In this document: piece by piece, positions 9,137 through 15,452 of the stretch
Numbering within the stretch: position 1 is the stretch's first letter
Layout of the letters: each line of letters begins with the position of its first letter
DNA from: JAAZMI01 sp050948785
GTDB lineage: Bacteria > Bacillota > Dethiobacteria > DTU022 > UBA8154
Assembly (NCBI GenBank): GCA_050948785.1
Contig: JBMNEM010000008.1
Span: 62,001-126,000 of the forward strand
Length of the DNA stretch: 64,000 bases
Direction: 5' to 3'
Made by a program: the position numbers and the translations under genes
The notes under the pieces: generated by a model
The model's database searches: none
Told to the model about the DNA's origin: nothing
The model's input: only the letters and a program-made list of their open reading frames with translations

Positions 9137-9243
9137 GCTGTACTCCCTATAAAGAAGAACCGTTAGAACCGCTAAAACTGATGGATGCCCTTGTACTTCA
9201 TGGCCGAAAGCCTTCTTTTGTTTGAGGTTCCGGAGAATTAAAC

Positions 9244-9291
9244 TTGTTTAGGAGGGTTTAATTTGTTATTATACATTGAGGGGTAATGTAT
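9244..9291 (+). promoter_or_regulatory. Promoter with operator for the PadR-family gene
   Basis: TTGTTT (9244-9249), 17 bases, TATTAT (9267-9272). The inverted repeat ATACATT-N7-AATGTAT at 9271-9291 is perfect in both arms and overlaps the -10 box. About 50 bases here, from TTTGTTATTATAC to TATGGAGGTG, closely repeat the stretch at 7541-7593. Repression of its own gene and of the permease operon by the PadR protein is the simplest reading. Confidence 0.7.
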
Positions 9292-9318
9292 GTAGGAGTT
9301 ACGTATGGAGGTGATCCC

Positions 9319-9678
9319 ATGTCCGAAGTATATTTGCAAAAATCCTACTGGGTAGGGCTAATTAAGATGAGCCTTTCCCGACTGTTTATTTTAAGAGTGC
9401 TTTACGAAGAACCGCTGCACGGTTATGAAATCAGTAAAAGGATATCTGTTATCACGAAGGGTTGTTGTGCTCCGACAGAAGGGGCGCTTTACCCGGTATT
9501 GCGTGAATTTGCCAAGGGAGGGTATTTAAACTGTCGGGCCAAAGTGGTTGATGGCCGGCAAAGAAAAGTTTATAGTATCACCAAAAAAGGAGAAAGGGCT
9601 TATCGTGTTGCTCTCGAAGCCTGGCAGGAAAGCGCGAAAGCACTTTTAAAAGCAAAAAAAAGTTTGCAGGCCGTTTAG
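9319..9678 (+). CDS. PadR-family transcriptional regulator with a Cys-Cys motif
   Basis: 119 residues. The winged-helix core is plain: LFILRVLYEEPLHGYEISKRI (residues 22-42), GALYPVLREFAKGGYL (wing helix), and GRQRKVYSITKKGERAY. Between helices, where PadR proteins usually have variable residues, it has KGCCAPTEG (Cys49-Cys50), which could bind As(III) or another thiophilic ligand. The ATG at 9319 has GGAGGTG 6 bases upstream. Odd point: in the A8 run at 9654-9661, one extra base would let the frame continue to a stop at 9746, giving a plausible C-terminal helix (FVDLLVARAAVLEKH). As written, the protein ends at 9678. Confidence 0.8.
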   Translation: MSEVYLQKSYWVGLIKMSLSRLFILRVLYEEPLHGYEISKRISVITKGCCAPTEGALYPVLREFAKGGYLNCRAKVVDGRQRKVYSITKKGERAYRVALEAWQESAKALLKAKKSLQAV

Positions 9679-9845
9679 AAGGGTTTGTCGACCTGCTTGT
9701 GGCACGGGCGGCTGTACTGGAAAAGCACACGCTAAATGAGGGGTAAAAATTGGTCAATAGCTCTTCGGTATAGTTTTTTAAAGACACGATACATGGGAGC
9801 CTCGATTAGCTCCGATTACCTGAAACTTAAAAAAGGAGAATGACG

Positions 9846-10643
9846 ATGGGTAAAGACATGCGCGAGCAGGTTAAGGAGCACTACGGCGAAATCGCCGGCA
9901 AACTGCAAAAAGGTAAGGCTTCCTGCTGCTGTGGTTCATCCTGCTGCACTTCTATTGTCAATCCAGCGCTCTATGGTGGCCACCTTCATTATTTGCCAGC
10001 CGAAGCCGTCAATGCTTCCCTTGGCTGTGCCAATCCCTTAGTGTTTGCTGGATTAATGGAAGGAGAAACGGTTCTGGATTTGGGTAGCGGCGGAGGTATC
10101 GATGTGCTGGCGGCCTCCCGGTACGTCGGTGAAAAAGGAAAAGTGTACGGGCTGGATATGACCGAGGAAATGCTTGAACTGGCCAATCAAAATAAGAAAC
10201 TGATGGGAGCGGCCAACGTAGAATTCTTGAAAGGTTTTATTGAAGAAATTCCTCTTCCCGATGATGCCGTGGATGTAGTGATGTCCAACTGCGTAATCAA
10301 TTTATCCATGGACAAAGAAAGGGTCTTCCGCGAGATTTTTCGTATTCTCAAGCCAGGTGGGAGACTGGCTGTTGCAGATATTCTGGCGCTTAAAGAAGTT
10401 CCCGGAAATATCAGAAAGATGACAGAAATGTGGGTCGGCTGTATTGCCGGGGCGCTGTATATTGATACATGCAAAAAGATTCTGTCCCGGGTAGGCTTTC
10501 AGAAAATAGAAATACAGCCGGTACATTATTATACGAAAGAAGTGCTTGAGTCTATGGCCGGGGACAAGGCAAGGATCGTTGATTTGGAATGGGAGATCAT
10601 TGACGGTGCCTTCGCCGGTTCTTATATCAAAGCCGCCAAGTAA
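9846..10643 (+). CDS. arsM: Arsenite S-adenosylmethionine methyltransferase ArsM
   Basis: 265 residues. ArsM transfers methyl groups from SAM to arsenite, giving methylated arsenicals. Seen: a Cys-rich N-terminus (SCCCGSSCC near residues 27-35), the motif I LDLGSGGGIDVL near 77, MTEEMLELA, and SNCVINLSMDKERVF with the conserved Cys near 150. The conserved Cys of the third As ligand appears in WVGCIAGAL near 200. The start at 9846 was preferred to an ATG six bases earlier because the AGGAG at about 9833-9837 gives better spacing. It follows the PadR gene by 167 bases. Its product, a methylated trivalent arsenical, would be a natural substrate for the two ArsP-like permeases here. Confidence 0.88.
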   Translation: MGKDMREQVKEHYGEIAGKLQKGKASCCCGSSCCTSIVNPALYGGHLHYLPAEAVNASLGCANPLVFAGLMEGETVLDLGSGGGIDVLAASRYVGEKGKVYGLDMTEEMLELANQNKKLMGAANVEFLKGFIEEIPLPDDAVDVVMSNCVINLSMDKERVFREIFRILKPGGRLAVADILALKEVPGNIRKMTEMWVGCIAGALYIDTCKKILSRVGFQKIEIQPVHYYTKEVLESMAGDKARIVDLEWEIIDGAFAGSYIKAAK

Positions 10644-10666
10644 TTTAGAAAAACCTATTTTATATC

Positions 10667-10734
10667 TTGACAAGGGTATGGTTTTCTTTTATTATTTAAA
10701 TGTCTATATAGTTATATAATTATATAACTATATA
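10667..10734 (+). promoter_or_regulatory. arsR promoter with a 30-bp perfect palindromic operator
   Basis: TTGACA (10667-10672), 17 bases, TATTAT (10690-10695). Just downstream, 10705-10734 is a perfect palindrome whose left arm is TATATAGTTATATAA; a further half-site, ATAGTTATAT, follows near 10738. ATA-N-rich palindromes of this kind are typical binding sites of ArsR/SmtB repressors. Its place in front of arsR implies autoregulation. Confidence 0.7.
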
Positions 10735-10842
10735 ACCATAGTTATATATAAAGGTAAACTCTATTTGATAAGGATAACAGTAAGGAAAGGTTTATAGGTA
10801 TAACCTTAAAAACCTAAATCCATTTTACAAAGGATGAACTAG

Positions 10843-11154
10843 TTGTCTAACAAAGTTTTTGTTTTTCAATCGGATATTTTTAAAGCTTTGGCCCACCCGG
10901 CACGTGTAAAAATACTGCAGCTTTTAAAAAATGGGGAAAGATGCGTCTGCGAGATCGTGCCTGCTCTGGAAATGGAACAGCCTGGTGTTTCGCGCCATCT
11001 TTCCATTTTGAGAAAGGAAGGGATCCTTTCTTGCCGTAAAGATGGGCTAAAAGTAATTTATCGGGTAAATGATCCGCGTGTTTTTGAACTGTTGAATTTA
11101 AGTACAGAGATGCTTAGAACTCATTGGGAAAAAAGGAGAAAAGTATTGGCATAA
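10843..11154 (+). CDS. arsR: ArsR-family metalloregulatory repressor
   Basis: 103 residues. It has a full ArsR/SmtB winged helix: FKALAHPARVKILQLLKNGE, then ERCVCEIVPALEMEQ with Cys34 and Cys36 in the first DNA-binding helix (the ELCVCDL-type As(III)/Sb(III) site), recognition helix PGVSRHLSILRKEG, and wing CRKDGLKVIYRV. The start is TTG at 10843 behind AAAGGATG. Derepression by arsenite is expected from the Cys pair. It heads a run that continues with a Cys-rich protein, a second permease, a thioredoxin-like protein and an AhpD-like protein, all with the same direction. Confidence 0.85.
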   Translation: MSNKVFVFQSDIFKALAHPARVKILQLLKNGERCVCEIVPALEMEQPGVSRHLSILRKEGILSCRKDGLKVIYRVNDPRVFELLNLSTEMLRTHWEKRRKVLA

Positions 11155-11195
11155 AAAGGAAGAGGACTTTTCGGTGGGAAGGTTGAGGTGATGAA

Positions 11196-11438
11196 ATGGT
11201 TAAATGCAAAGAGTGTGGTTTGTTGGAAAGAAGGGATAAAAATCCTTGCTGTATACGTGTAAATCCTTGTTGTATACGTTTTAAAAGGGAAATCACTATA
11301 AAAGAGATTTTTAAGGAAAGAGAATGTCCTTATTTTTACAATATTATTTGGGAAAATGAGGAGCCTCTGAGCCCCCTGCAGCACCTTATCATGCAAAATG
11401 AGGAGCTTAAGTCTAGAAAGATGCAGGGTCCAGTTTAA
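11196..11438 (+). CDS. Small Cys-rich protein with a tandem NPCCIR repeat
   Basis: 80 residues, start ATG 11196 behind GAGGTGATGAA. The N-terminus MVKCKECGLLERR has a CxxC knuckle. Two direct copies of NPCCIR follow (DNA repeat of about 18 bases at 11241-11276), then ERECPYF. No membrane segment. I know no family for it. Six or more Cys residues within the first 50, and its place between arsR and an ArsP-like permease, suggest a thiol-based metalloid-binding protein; this is inference. Confidence 0.55.
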   Translation: MVKCKECGLLERRDKNPCCIRVNPCCIRFKREITIKEIFKERECPYFYNIIWENEEPLSPLQHLIMQNEELKSRKMQGPV

Positions 11439-11549
11439 AAATAAGAGGAATAAAATGACACTCCTATGGCATAGCTGACAAGTAAGGACTGGCCTTCTAA
11501 TACTAAATATCATTTCTATAAAAACTAGCTTTGTGGAGGTGGCCTTAAG

Positions 11550-12719
11550 ATGAAGGATTGGCAAAAATTCATTCTGATCCTGGGTGTGTTCCTGGCGGCC
11601 TATTTTGTTCCCTTTACACACCCTCGGGTGGAAGCTTCCCTTCTGGAAGCCTTTCACATGCTGCAGGAGTATGCCCGGGAGCATGTTCTCTTTTGTCTTG
11701 TCCCGGCTTTTTTTATCGCCGGGGCGATCGCCAACTTTGTTTCGCAGGAAGCAGTGATTAAATATTTTGGCGGCGGGGCGGCAAAATGGCTTTCCTATTC
11801 GGTGGCCTCTGTTTCCGGAAGCGTTTTGGCCGTCTGTTCTTGTACGGTGCTGCCTCTTTTTGCCGGGATCTGGCAAAAAGGAGCGGGAATCGGCCCTGCG
11901 GTTGCCTTCCTCTACTCCGGCCCGGCGATTAACATTCTGGCCATTATCCTTACGGCGCGGGTTTTAGGCTGGCAGCTGGGTTTGGCCCGTGCTCTCGGAG
12001 CAGTGCTCTTCTCCGTGGTAATCGGCTTAATTATGGCCTTTCTTTTCCGCCGGGAGGAAAAAGAAAAGGCCCAGGCTGTCTTTGGCCAGTCCTTTGCACA
12101 GGAGGAAAGGCGCCGGCCGGCACAAAACTTACTTTATTTTCTGATATTGGTTCTTATCCTGGTTTTTGCTGCCTGGGGAAAACCGGATGAACCGGTGGGT
12201 TTCTGGAATATGATTTTCGGTGTCAAATGGCACCTGGTGATTATTCTGCTGGGGTTGCTGGCTTTTATTTTGTTCCGCTGGTTTGAAAAGGATGAACTTT
12301 CTGCTTGGGTAGAATCCACCTGGGGGTTTGGCCTGCAGATTCTGCCGCTTCTTTTTGGCGGGGTTCTGGCAGCCGGGTTGCTGATGGGGCGTCCCGGAGT
12401 TGATGCCGGGCTCATCCCGGCACGTTATATTGAGATTCTTGTGGGCGGCAACTCTTTGCAGGCCAACCTTTTTGCTTCCGTAGTCGGTGCTTTGATGTAT
12501 TTTGCTACTTTGACTGAAATACCGATTATGCAAGGACTGCTCGGTTCAGGGATGGGGCAGGGTCCGGCTCTGGCCCTGCTTTTAGCCGGCCCGGCGCTCA
12601 GTTTGCCCAGTATGCTCGTTATTCGCAGCGTGCTGGGCACAAAAAAGACGCTTGCTTTTGTTCTGTTGGTTATTGTTATGGCGACGATAGCCGGCATGAT
12701 TTATGGCTCTGTTGTCTAA
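11550..12719 (+). CDS. Second COG0701 permease (ArsP-like), long form
   Basis: 389 residues, about ten membrane segments. The signature pocket SGSVLAVCSCTVLPLFAGIW lies near residue 90 and YSGPAINILAII near 125. The second half repeats the pattern (LTEIPIMQGLLGSG, AGPALSLPSMLVIR). It differs from the permease at 7662 by an extra N-terminal segment and a longer middle loop. Members of this family next to a small thioredoxin (as here, at 12845) are common in anaerobes and archaea and are usually annotated as permeases of unknown or arsenical substrate. The start ATG has TGGAGGTGG upstream. Confidence 0.75.
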   Translation: MKDWQKFILILGVFLAAYFVPFTHPRVEASLLEAFHMLQEYAREHVLFCLVPAFFIAGAIANFVSQEAVIKYFGGGAAKWLSYSVASVSGSVLAVCSCTVLPLFAGIWQKGAGIGPAVAFLYSGPAINILAIILTARVLGWQLGLARALGAVLFSVVIGLIMAFLFRREEKEKAQAVFGQSFAQEERRRPAQNLLYFLILVLILVFAAWGKPDEPVGFWNMIFGVKWHLVIILLGLLAFILFRWFEKDELSAWVESTWGFGLQILPLLFGGVLAAGLLMGRPGVDAGLIPARYIEILVGGNSLQANLFASVVGALMYFATLTEIPIMQGLLGSGMGQGPALALLLAGPALSLPSMLVIRSVLGTKKTLAFVLLVIVMATIAGMIYGSVV

Positions 12720-12844
12720 TTTAACCTGAATGGCAGGGGAATTCCTGAAGATAGAACTTTAGAATTAAGGGTCTATAGTAGAATGTAGCGGAATCAAGTA
12801 GAATAAAAATAGAATATTTCTAAAAACAAAGTGGGGTGATAGGG

Positions 12845-13090
12845 ATGGAGATTAAAATTTTAGGAACGGGTTGCCCCAAGTGCCGGAAGCTTGAAGAGAT
12901 GGTCAAAGAGGTTGTGCAAGAGACAAATCTCGATGCTTCCGTCATGAAAGTAACTGACATAAAGGAAATCGTGCAGGCAGGGGTAATGCTTACGCCCGGT
13001 TTGATGATTGACGGGGATGTTAAATTTTGTGGCAAACTACCGCCTAAAGGCGAGCTGGCCAAGATAATCAAGGCCGGTGCAAAGGATTAA
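12845..13090 (+). CDS. Thioredoxin-like small redox protein (redox-active disulfide family)
   Basis: 81 residues, a minimal thioredoxin fold: MEIKILGTGCPKCRKLEEMV carries the CPKC active site at residues 10-13, LTPGLMIDGDVKFCGKLPP holds the cis-Pro loop. This family (TIGR00412-like) is often encoded after a COG0701 permease, as here. Possible roles are reducing arsenate or transferring a metalloid to the permease; neither is shown by the sequence. ATG 12845 has GGGGTGATAGGG upstream. Confidence 0.82.
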   Translation: MEIKILGTGCPKCRKLEEMVKEVVQETNLDASVMKVTDIKEIVQAGVMLTPGLMIDGDVKFCGKLPPKGELAKIIKAGAKD

Positions 13091-13115
13091 TTCAATACCG
13101 GGGGAGGTGAAAAGC

Positions 13116-13439
13116 ATGCGTATGTTGGAGGAGTTTTTCCCCGAGTTTGTGCAAAAGCTGGATGAAATTGATAGGCTTTATGCGGAAAAAAGGATGATTG
13201 ATGAAAAGATATACCAATTTATCTGTTTCGCACTGGCGATTAAAGGCCGTTCAAAACCCTGCGTTCTTAAGCACTTCAAAGGTGCTTTGGAGGCCGGTGC
13301 TACAGTTAAAGAACTTACGTATATTTTTGCTCTGGTCATGCGCGAAGCGGCGGGAGCGGATGATTGCTGGACACATGATGTCCTCGGGGATTGGCAAGAA
13401 ATAGTGGCTGGAAATATCAGCTGCGATTGTGCGCAATAG
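13116..13439 (+). CDS. Carboxymuconolactone decarboxylase/AhpD-like protein
   Basis: 107 residues. The core IYQFICFALAIKGRSKPCVLKHFKGALEAGATVKELTYIF fits the AhpD-like fold, but the usual CxxC...H is reduced to a single Cys (KPC...H), so disulfide reductase activity of the AhpD kind is doubtful. Further Cys residues occur near the end (DDCWTHD, SCDCAQ). AhpD-like genes are common in arsenic operons of anaerobes. It follows the thioredoxin gene by 25 bases with a strong GGGGGAGGTG ribosome site and is the last gene of the arsR-led unit. Confidence 0.7.
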   Translation: MRMLEEFFPEFVQKLDEIDRLYAEKRMIDEKIYQFICFALAIKGRSKPCVLKHFKGALEAGATVKELTYIFALVMREAAGADDCWTHDVLGDWQEIVAGNISCDCAQ

Positions 13440-13537
13440 TGTCAAAGTCTTAACTTTGCCTTTCATAAGTGACATTTTATTACTAAAATTAACAAGGTAT
13501 ATTATCACAGATTAATCACAAGTGTGCGTTTTTGAGC

Positions 13538-13566
13538 TTGCTTTTCAGCAAAATTCCTGATACAAT
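13538..13566 (+). promoter_or_regulatory. Promoter of tRNA-Sec
   Basis: TTGCTT at 13538-13543, a spacer of exactly 17 bases, TACAAT at 13561-13566; the tRNA begins 38 bases after the -10. The same promoter (TTGCTT-N17-TACAAT) is found at 13933-13961 in front of the decayed tRNA-Sec copy. Confidence 0.75.
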
Positions 13567-13603
13567 GAACCCCGAAAAGCTTATTTATTACCTTCGGGAA
13601 CAT

Positions 13604-13699
13604 GGGGGTAGCTGTGCACCTGGTGGGCGCCCTGGACTTCAAATCCAGTGATGGGCTGACGAGGTCCATGGTGGGTTCGATTCCCATCTACTCCCGCCA
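13604..13699 (+). tRNA. selC: tRNA-Sec (anticodon TCA)
   Basis: 96 bases including an encoded CCA. The acceptor stem has 8 bp (GGGGGTAG at 13604-13611 with CTACTCCC at 13688-13695), the anticodon arm CTGGA-CTTCAAA-TCCAG places TCA at 13639-13641, and there is a long extra arm (GATGGGCTGACGAGGTCC), all typical of bacterial tRNA-Sec. It is charged with Ser, converted to Sec by SelA (31841) and delivered to UGA by SelB (33304). The known user in the window is prdB. The selA-selB genes lie 18 kb away, separated by an AT-rich island. Confidence 0.95.
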
Positions 13700-13704
13700 A
13701 GTTA

Positions 13705-13747
13705 AAAATAGAGCGTGTCTTGAATTTCATGACACGCTCTATTTTTT
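13705..13747 (+). terminator. Terminator of tRNA-Sec
   Basis: AAATAGAGCGTGTC (from 13706) pairs with GACACGCTCTATTT (13731-13744), loop of about ten bases, then a T run. It sits six bases after the tRNA 3' end. Confidence 0.85.
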
Positions 13748-13932
13748 ATACAATAATAAACATCTTTATTAGACTTTATTTCCTTGAAATAAGTAACGTC
13801 AGTATTTATAACTAGCTTATAATGCAAAAACAGAAGATATTATATATGTTGCAGGAGTTTAGAAAATTTATAGTCCGGTGTTGCTGGAAGAAATTCGTGA
13901 TATACTGCGTGAAAAATAAAGGTCCCGTATGC

Positions 13933-14100
13933 TTGCTTTTCAATAAAATCCCTGATACAATTATTCTTGGAAATCCACTGTCATTAGACCTTCCGGGGGA
14001 ATTATGGAATGATTGTGTGCTTAAGTGGGTATCATTGACTTTAAATTTGTGATGTGCTGACCAGGGTATTGGCGGGTTTGATTCCCATCTACTCCCGCCA
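13933..14100 (+). pseudogene. Decayed second tRNA-Sec copy with its promoter; anticodon position reads TTA
   Basis: From the promoter (TTGCTT at 13933, 17 bases, TACAAT at 13956-13961) to the 3' CCA (14098-14100) this repeats the tRNA-Sec unit with many changes. The last 22 bases (ATTCCCATCTACTCCCGCCA) match exactly. The acceptor 5' strand (TGGAATGA near 14005) no longer pairs well, the anticodon stem is weak, and the loop CTTTAAA would give anticodon TTA, which reads UAA. The promoter spacing and the 3' end are the best kept parts. Probably a dead duplicate. Confidence 0.7.
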
Positions 14101-14139
14101 ATAGCTTATAGGGAGACTTCTAAGTTCAGGAGGCCAAAA

Positions 14140-14304
14140 ATGAACGAGGAATTTGAAACTTTTGAAGCGCAGGTAATCAACAGCCATATCGTTAAATGTC
14201 CGGTTTGCGACGGAAATCAAGGGGTAGTTCTTATCTGGAACGACGGCGATGTGGATCTAATCTGTGTAGGCTGCAAGCATAAAGAACGCTTGAGTTTTGA
14301 ATAA
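14140..14304 (+). CDS. 54-residue zinc-ribbon protein
   Basis: ATG at 14140 behind TTCAGGAGG. The product starts MNEEFETFEAQVINSHIV, then CPVCDGNQG and, 16 residues later, CVGCKHKERL: two CxxC knuckles, the shape of a small C4 zinc ribbon. The two strands between (GVVLIWNDGDVDLI) fit a rubredoxin-like or TFIIS-like ribbon. Function unknown. It lies between the decayed tRNA-Sec copy and the structured RNA candidate, a place where short genes are easily missed. Confidence 0.7.
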   Translation: MNEEFETFEAQVINSHIVKCPVCDGNQGVVLIWNDGDVDLICVGCKHKERLSFE

Positions 14305-14336
14305 TACAGGTAAATTAATCTCAAGAGGTGAGAGAT

Positions 14337-14506
14337 GTTTCTCTGCGCTGTAATTTTATAGATACGTTACAACTACCCGGGAAGATGCAAGATTTCTTAG
14401 CCAGGTAACCCGCTCGACAAGTTTGCAAAAAACTTAGGGGTTAGGAGCTTTCACATAGGGATTGAACAAAAACTTAAGTGACGGCTTCAAGCGGAGCAAA
14501 GGAAAA
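14337..14506 (+). ncRNA. Structured RNA candidate, 6S-like
   Basis: There is no reading frame, but the sequence has an ordered fold ending in a strong terminator. The closing strands TTTCTCTGCGCT (14338-14349) and AGCGGAGCAAAGGAAA (14490-14505) can pair with small bulges. An inner arm pairs GTAACCC with GGGGTTA and, inside it, AAGTTT with AAACTT around GCAAA. A long closing stem, a mostly open middle and an apical arm recall bacterial 6S RNA (SsrS), and the 5' strand resembles the 6S start motif. The assignment is by eye only. Confidence 0.4.
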
Positions 14507-14543
14507 CCACACTGGAGAGTAGAACCTCTAGTGTGGTCTTTTA
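14506..14543 (+). terminator. Terminator after the structured RNA candidate
   Basis: ACCACACT (14506-14513) pairs with AGTGTGGT (14530-14537), with an inner GGAG/CCTC pair, followed by CTTTTA. It gives the RNA candidate a defined 3' end. Confidence 0.75.
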
Positions 14544-14598
14544 TCTTAGCGTGTTTAACTTAATCTTTTTTATTTCTATTAACTTAGAGTAGTTATAT

Positions 14599-15270
14599 CT
14601 AGCCAACATCAAAATTCACAACCACAACATTACTTGGACATTTAGTTGTACCCATCAGTATCTGAAAAACCTTTTCGTAATGTCTTTCCCACTCTTCTAA
14701 AGAAGTACTAATATGTGTTGAATCATTCACCAAATTTAGCAAAATAAGTTTAACGTTAAAACCCTGTTGCCGTAACTTTACAAGAAAGCTCAACCTGTTT
14801 CCAATCTGATAATATTTCTTCAACCACACTTCTTTATCGTAACTATGGGATGCCATAATACCGTACTCAGGGGATGATGTTAAAATATTATGGGCTATCT
14901 CCATTGATTTATTAATTCTTGCCAAGCTACGCTCGGATGATGCCTTGCATTTAGTTTTAGTTTCTGCTATATGACCCTTAGCTTCAACCAACACAATGCT
15001 TCCCACATCGTCAACACCAACACTATCCCACCATGGCCCATTATCTGGCCAAAATGAAAAGTCTGCATTTGTCAAACTTGAAATTTGCTTTGACTTCAGT
15101 TCTTTATAATTGTCTCTTTTAAGAGGTGATAACCATTTAATATCACCTATGCTACTATCAACACTTTGTATCGCCTTAGATAACGTGCTTCCATAATCTA
15201 TATTTACAAGAGTTTGTATCCAAAACTTGCTTCCTTTTCTGCCACGCCCCTTTGATGTATTGCTTGACAT
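14599..15270 (-). CDS. Putative nuclease-like protein next to the type III R-M genes
   Basis: 223 residues. The middle has DDVGSIVLVEAKGHIAET (residues about 78-95): an Asp, a hydrophobic strand and an ExK, the arrangement of PD-(D/E)XK nucleases, followed by helices with AHNILTSSPEYGIM. No DNA-binding domain is recognisable. It has the same strand and AT-rich composition as res and mod upstream, so it is likely the last gene of that unit, though 182 bases separate it from res. A role as an extra nuclease or R-M accessory is inference. Confidence 0.6.
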   Translation of the reverse strand: MSSNTSKGRGRKGSKFWIQTLVNIDYGSTLSKAIQSVDSSIGDIKWLSPLKRDNYKELKSKQISSLTNADFSFWPDNGPWWDSVGVDDVGSIVLVEAKGHIAETKTKCKASSERSLARINKSMEIAHNILTSSPEYGIMASHSYDKEVWLKKYYQIGNRLSFLVKLRQQGFNVKLILLNLVNDSTHISTSLEEWERHYEKVFQILMGTTKCPSNVVVVNFDVG

Positions 15271-15452
15271 TTGAAGCCCCCCTTATCATCGTGCAATTCT
15301 ATAGTTCTATTGCTTCAAAATATAACTATAGAGAATCTACTAATAACAACAGCTTGCCAATTCACAAGGCAGGATTTTACTCATGTCGCTAGTTACAGTA
15401 TCGGACTTCTAAATTTTGCTTTATTATTAATATCGAATTCCTATCTAAATAT

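Noticed and set aside
11121..11876. A 251-codon reverse-strand frame across arsR tail and permease start
   Set aside because: Runs opposite to two well-supported genes and spans their intergenic signals.
13822..14052. A 76-codon open frame over the decayed tRNA-Sec copy
   Set aside because: It covers the duplicated promoter and tRNA body, has no ribosome site and no protein-like character.
13677..14100. The shared 22-bp tRNA-Sec 3' end as attL/attR of the AT-rich island
   Set aside because: The similarity covers the whole promoter-tRNA unit, the two copies are only 0.4 kb apart, no third copy is seen near 30 kb, and the recombinase is of the serine type, which rarely uses tRNA ends.
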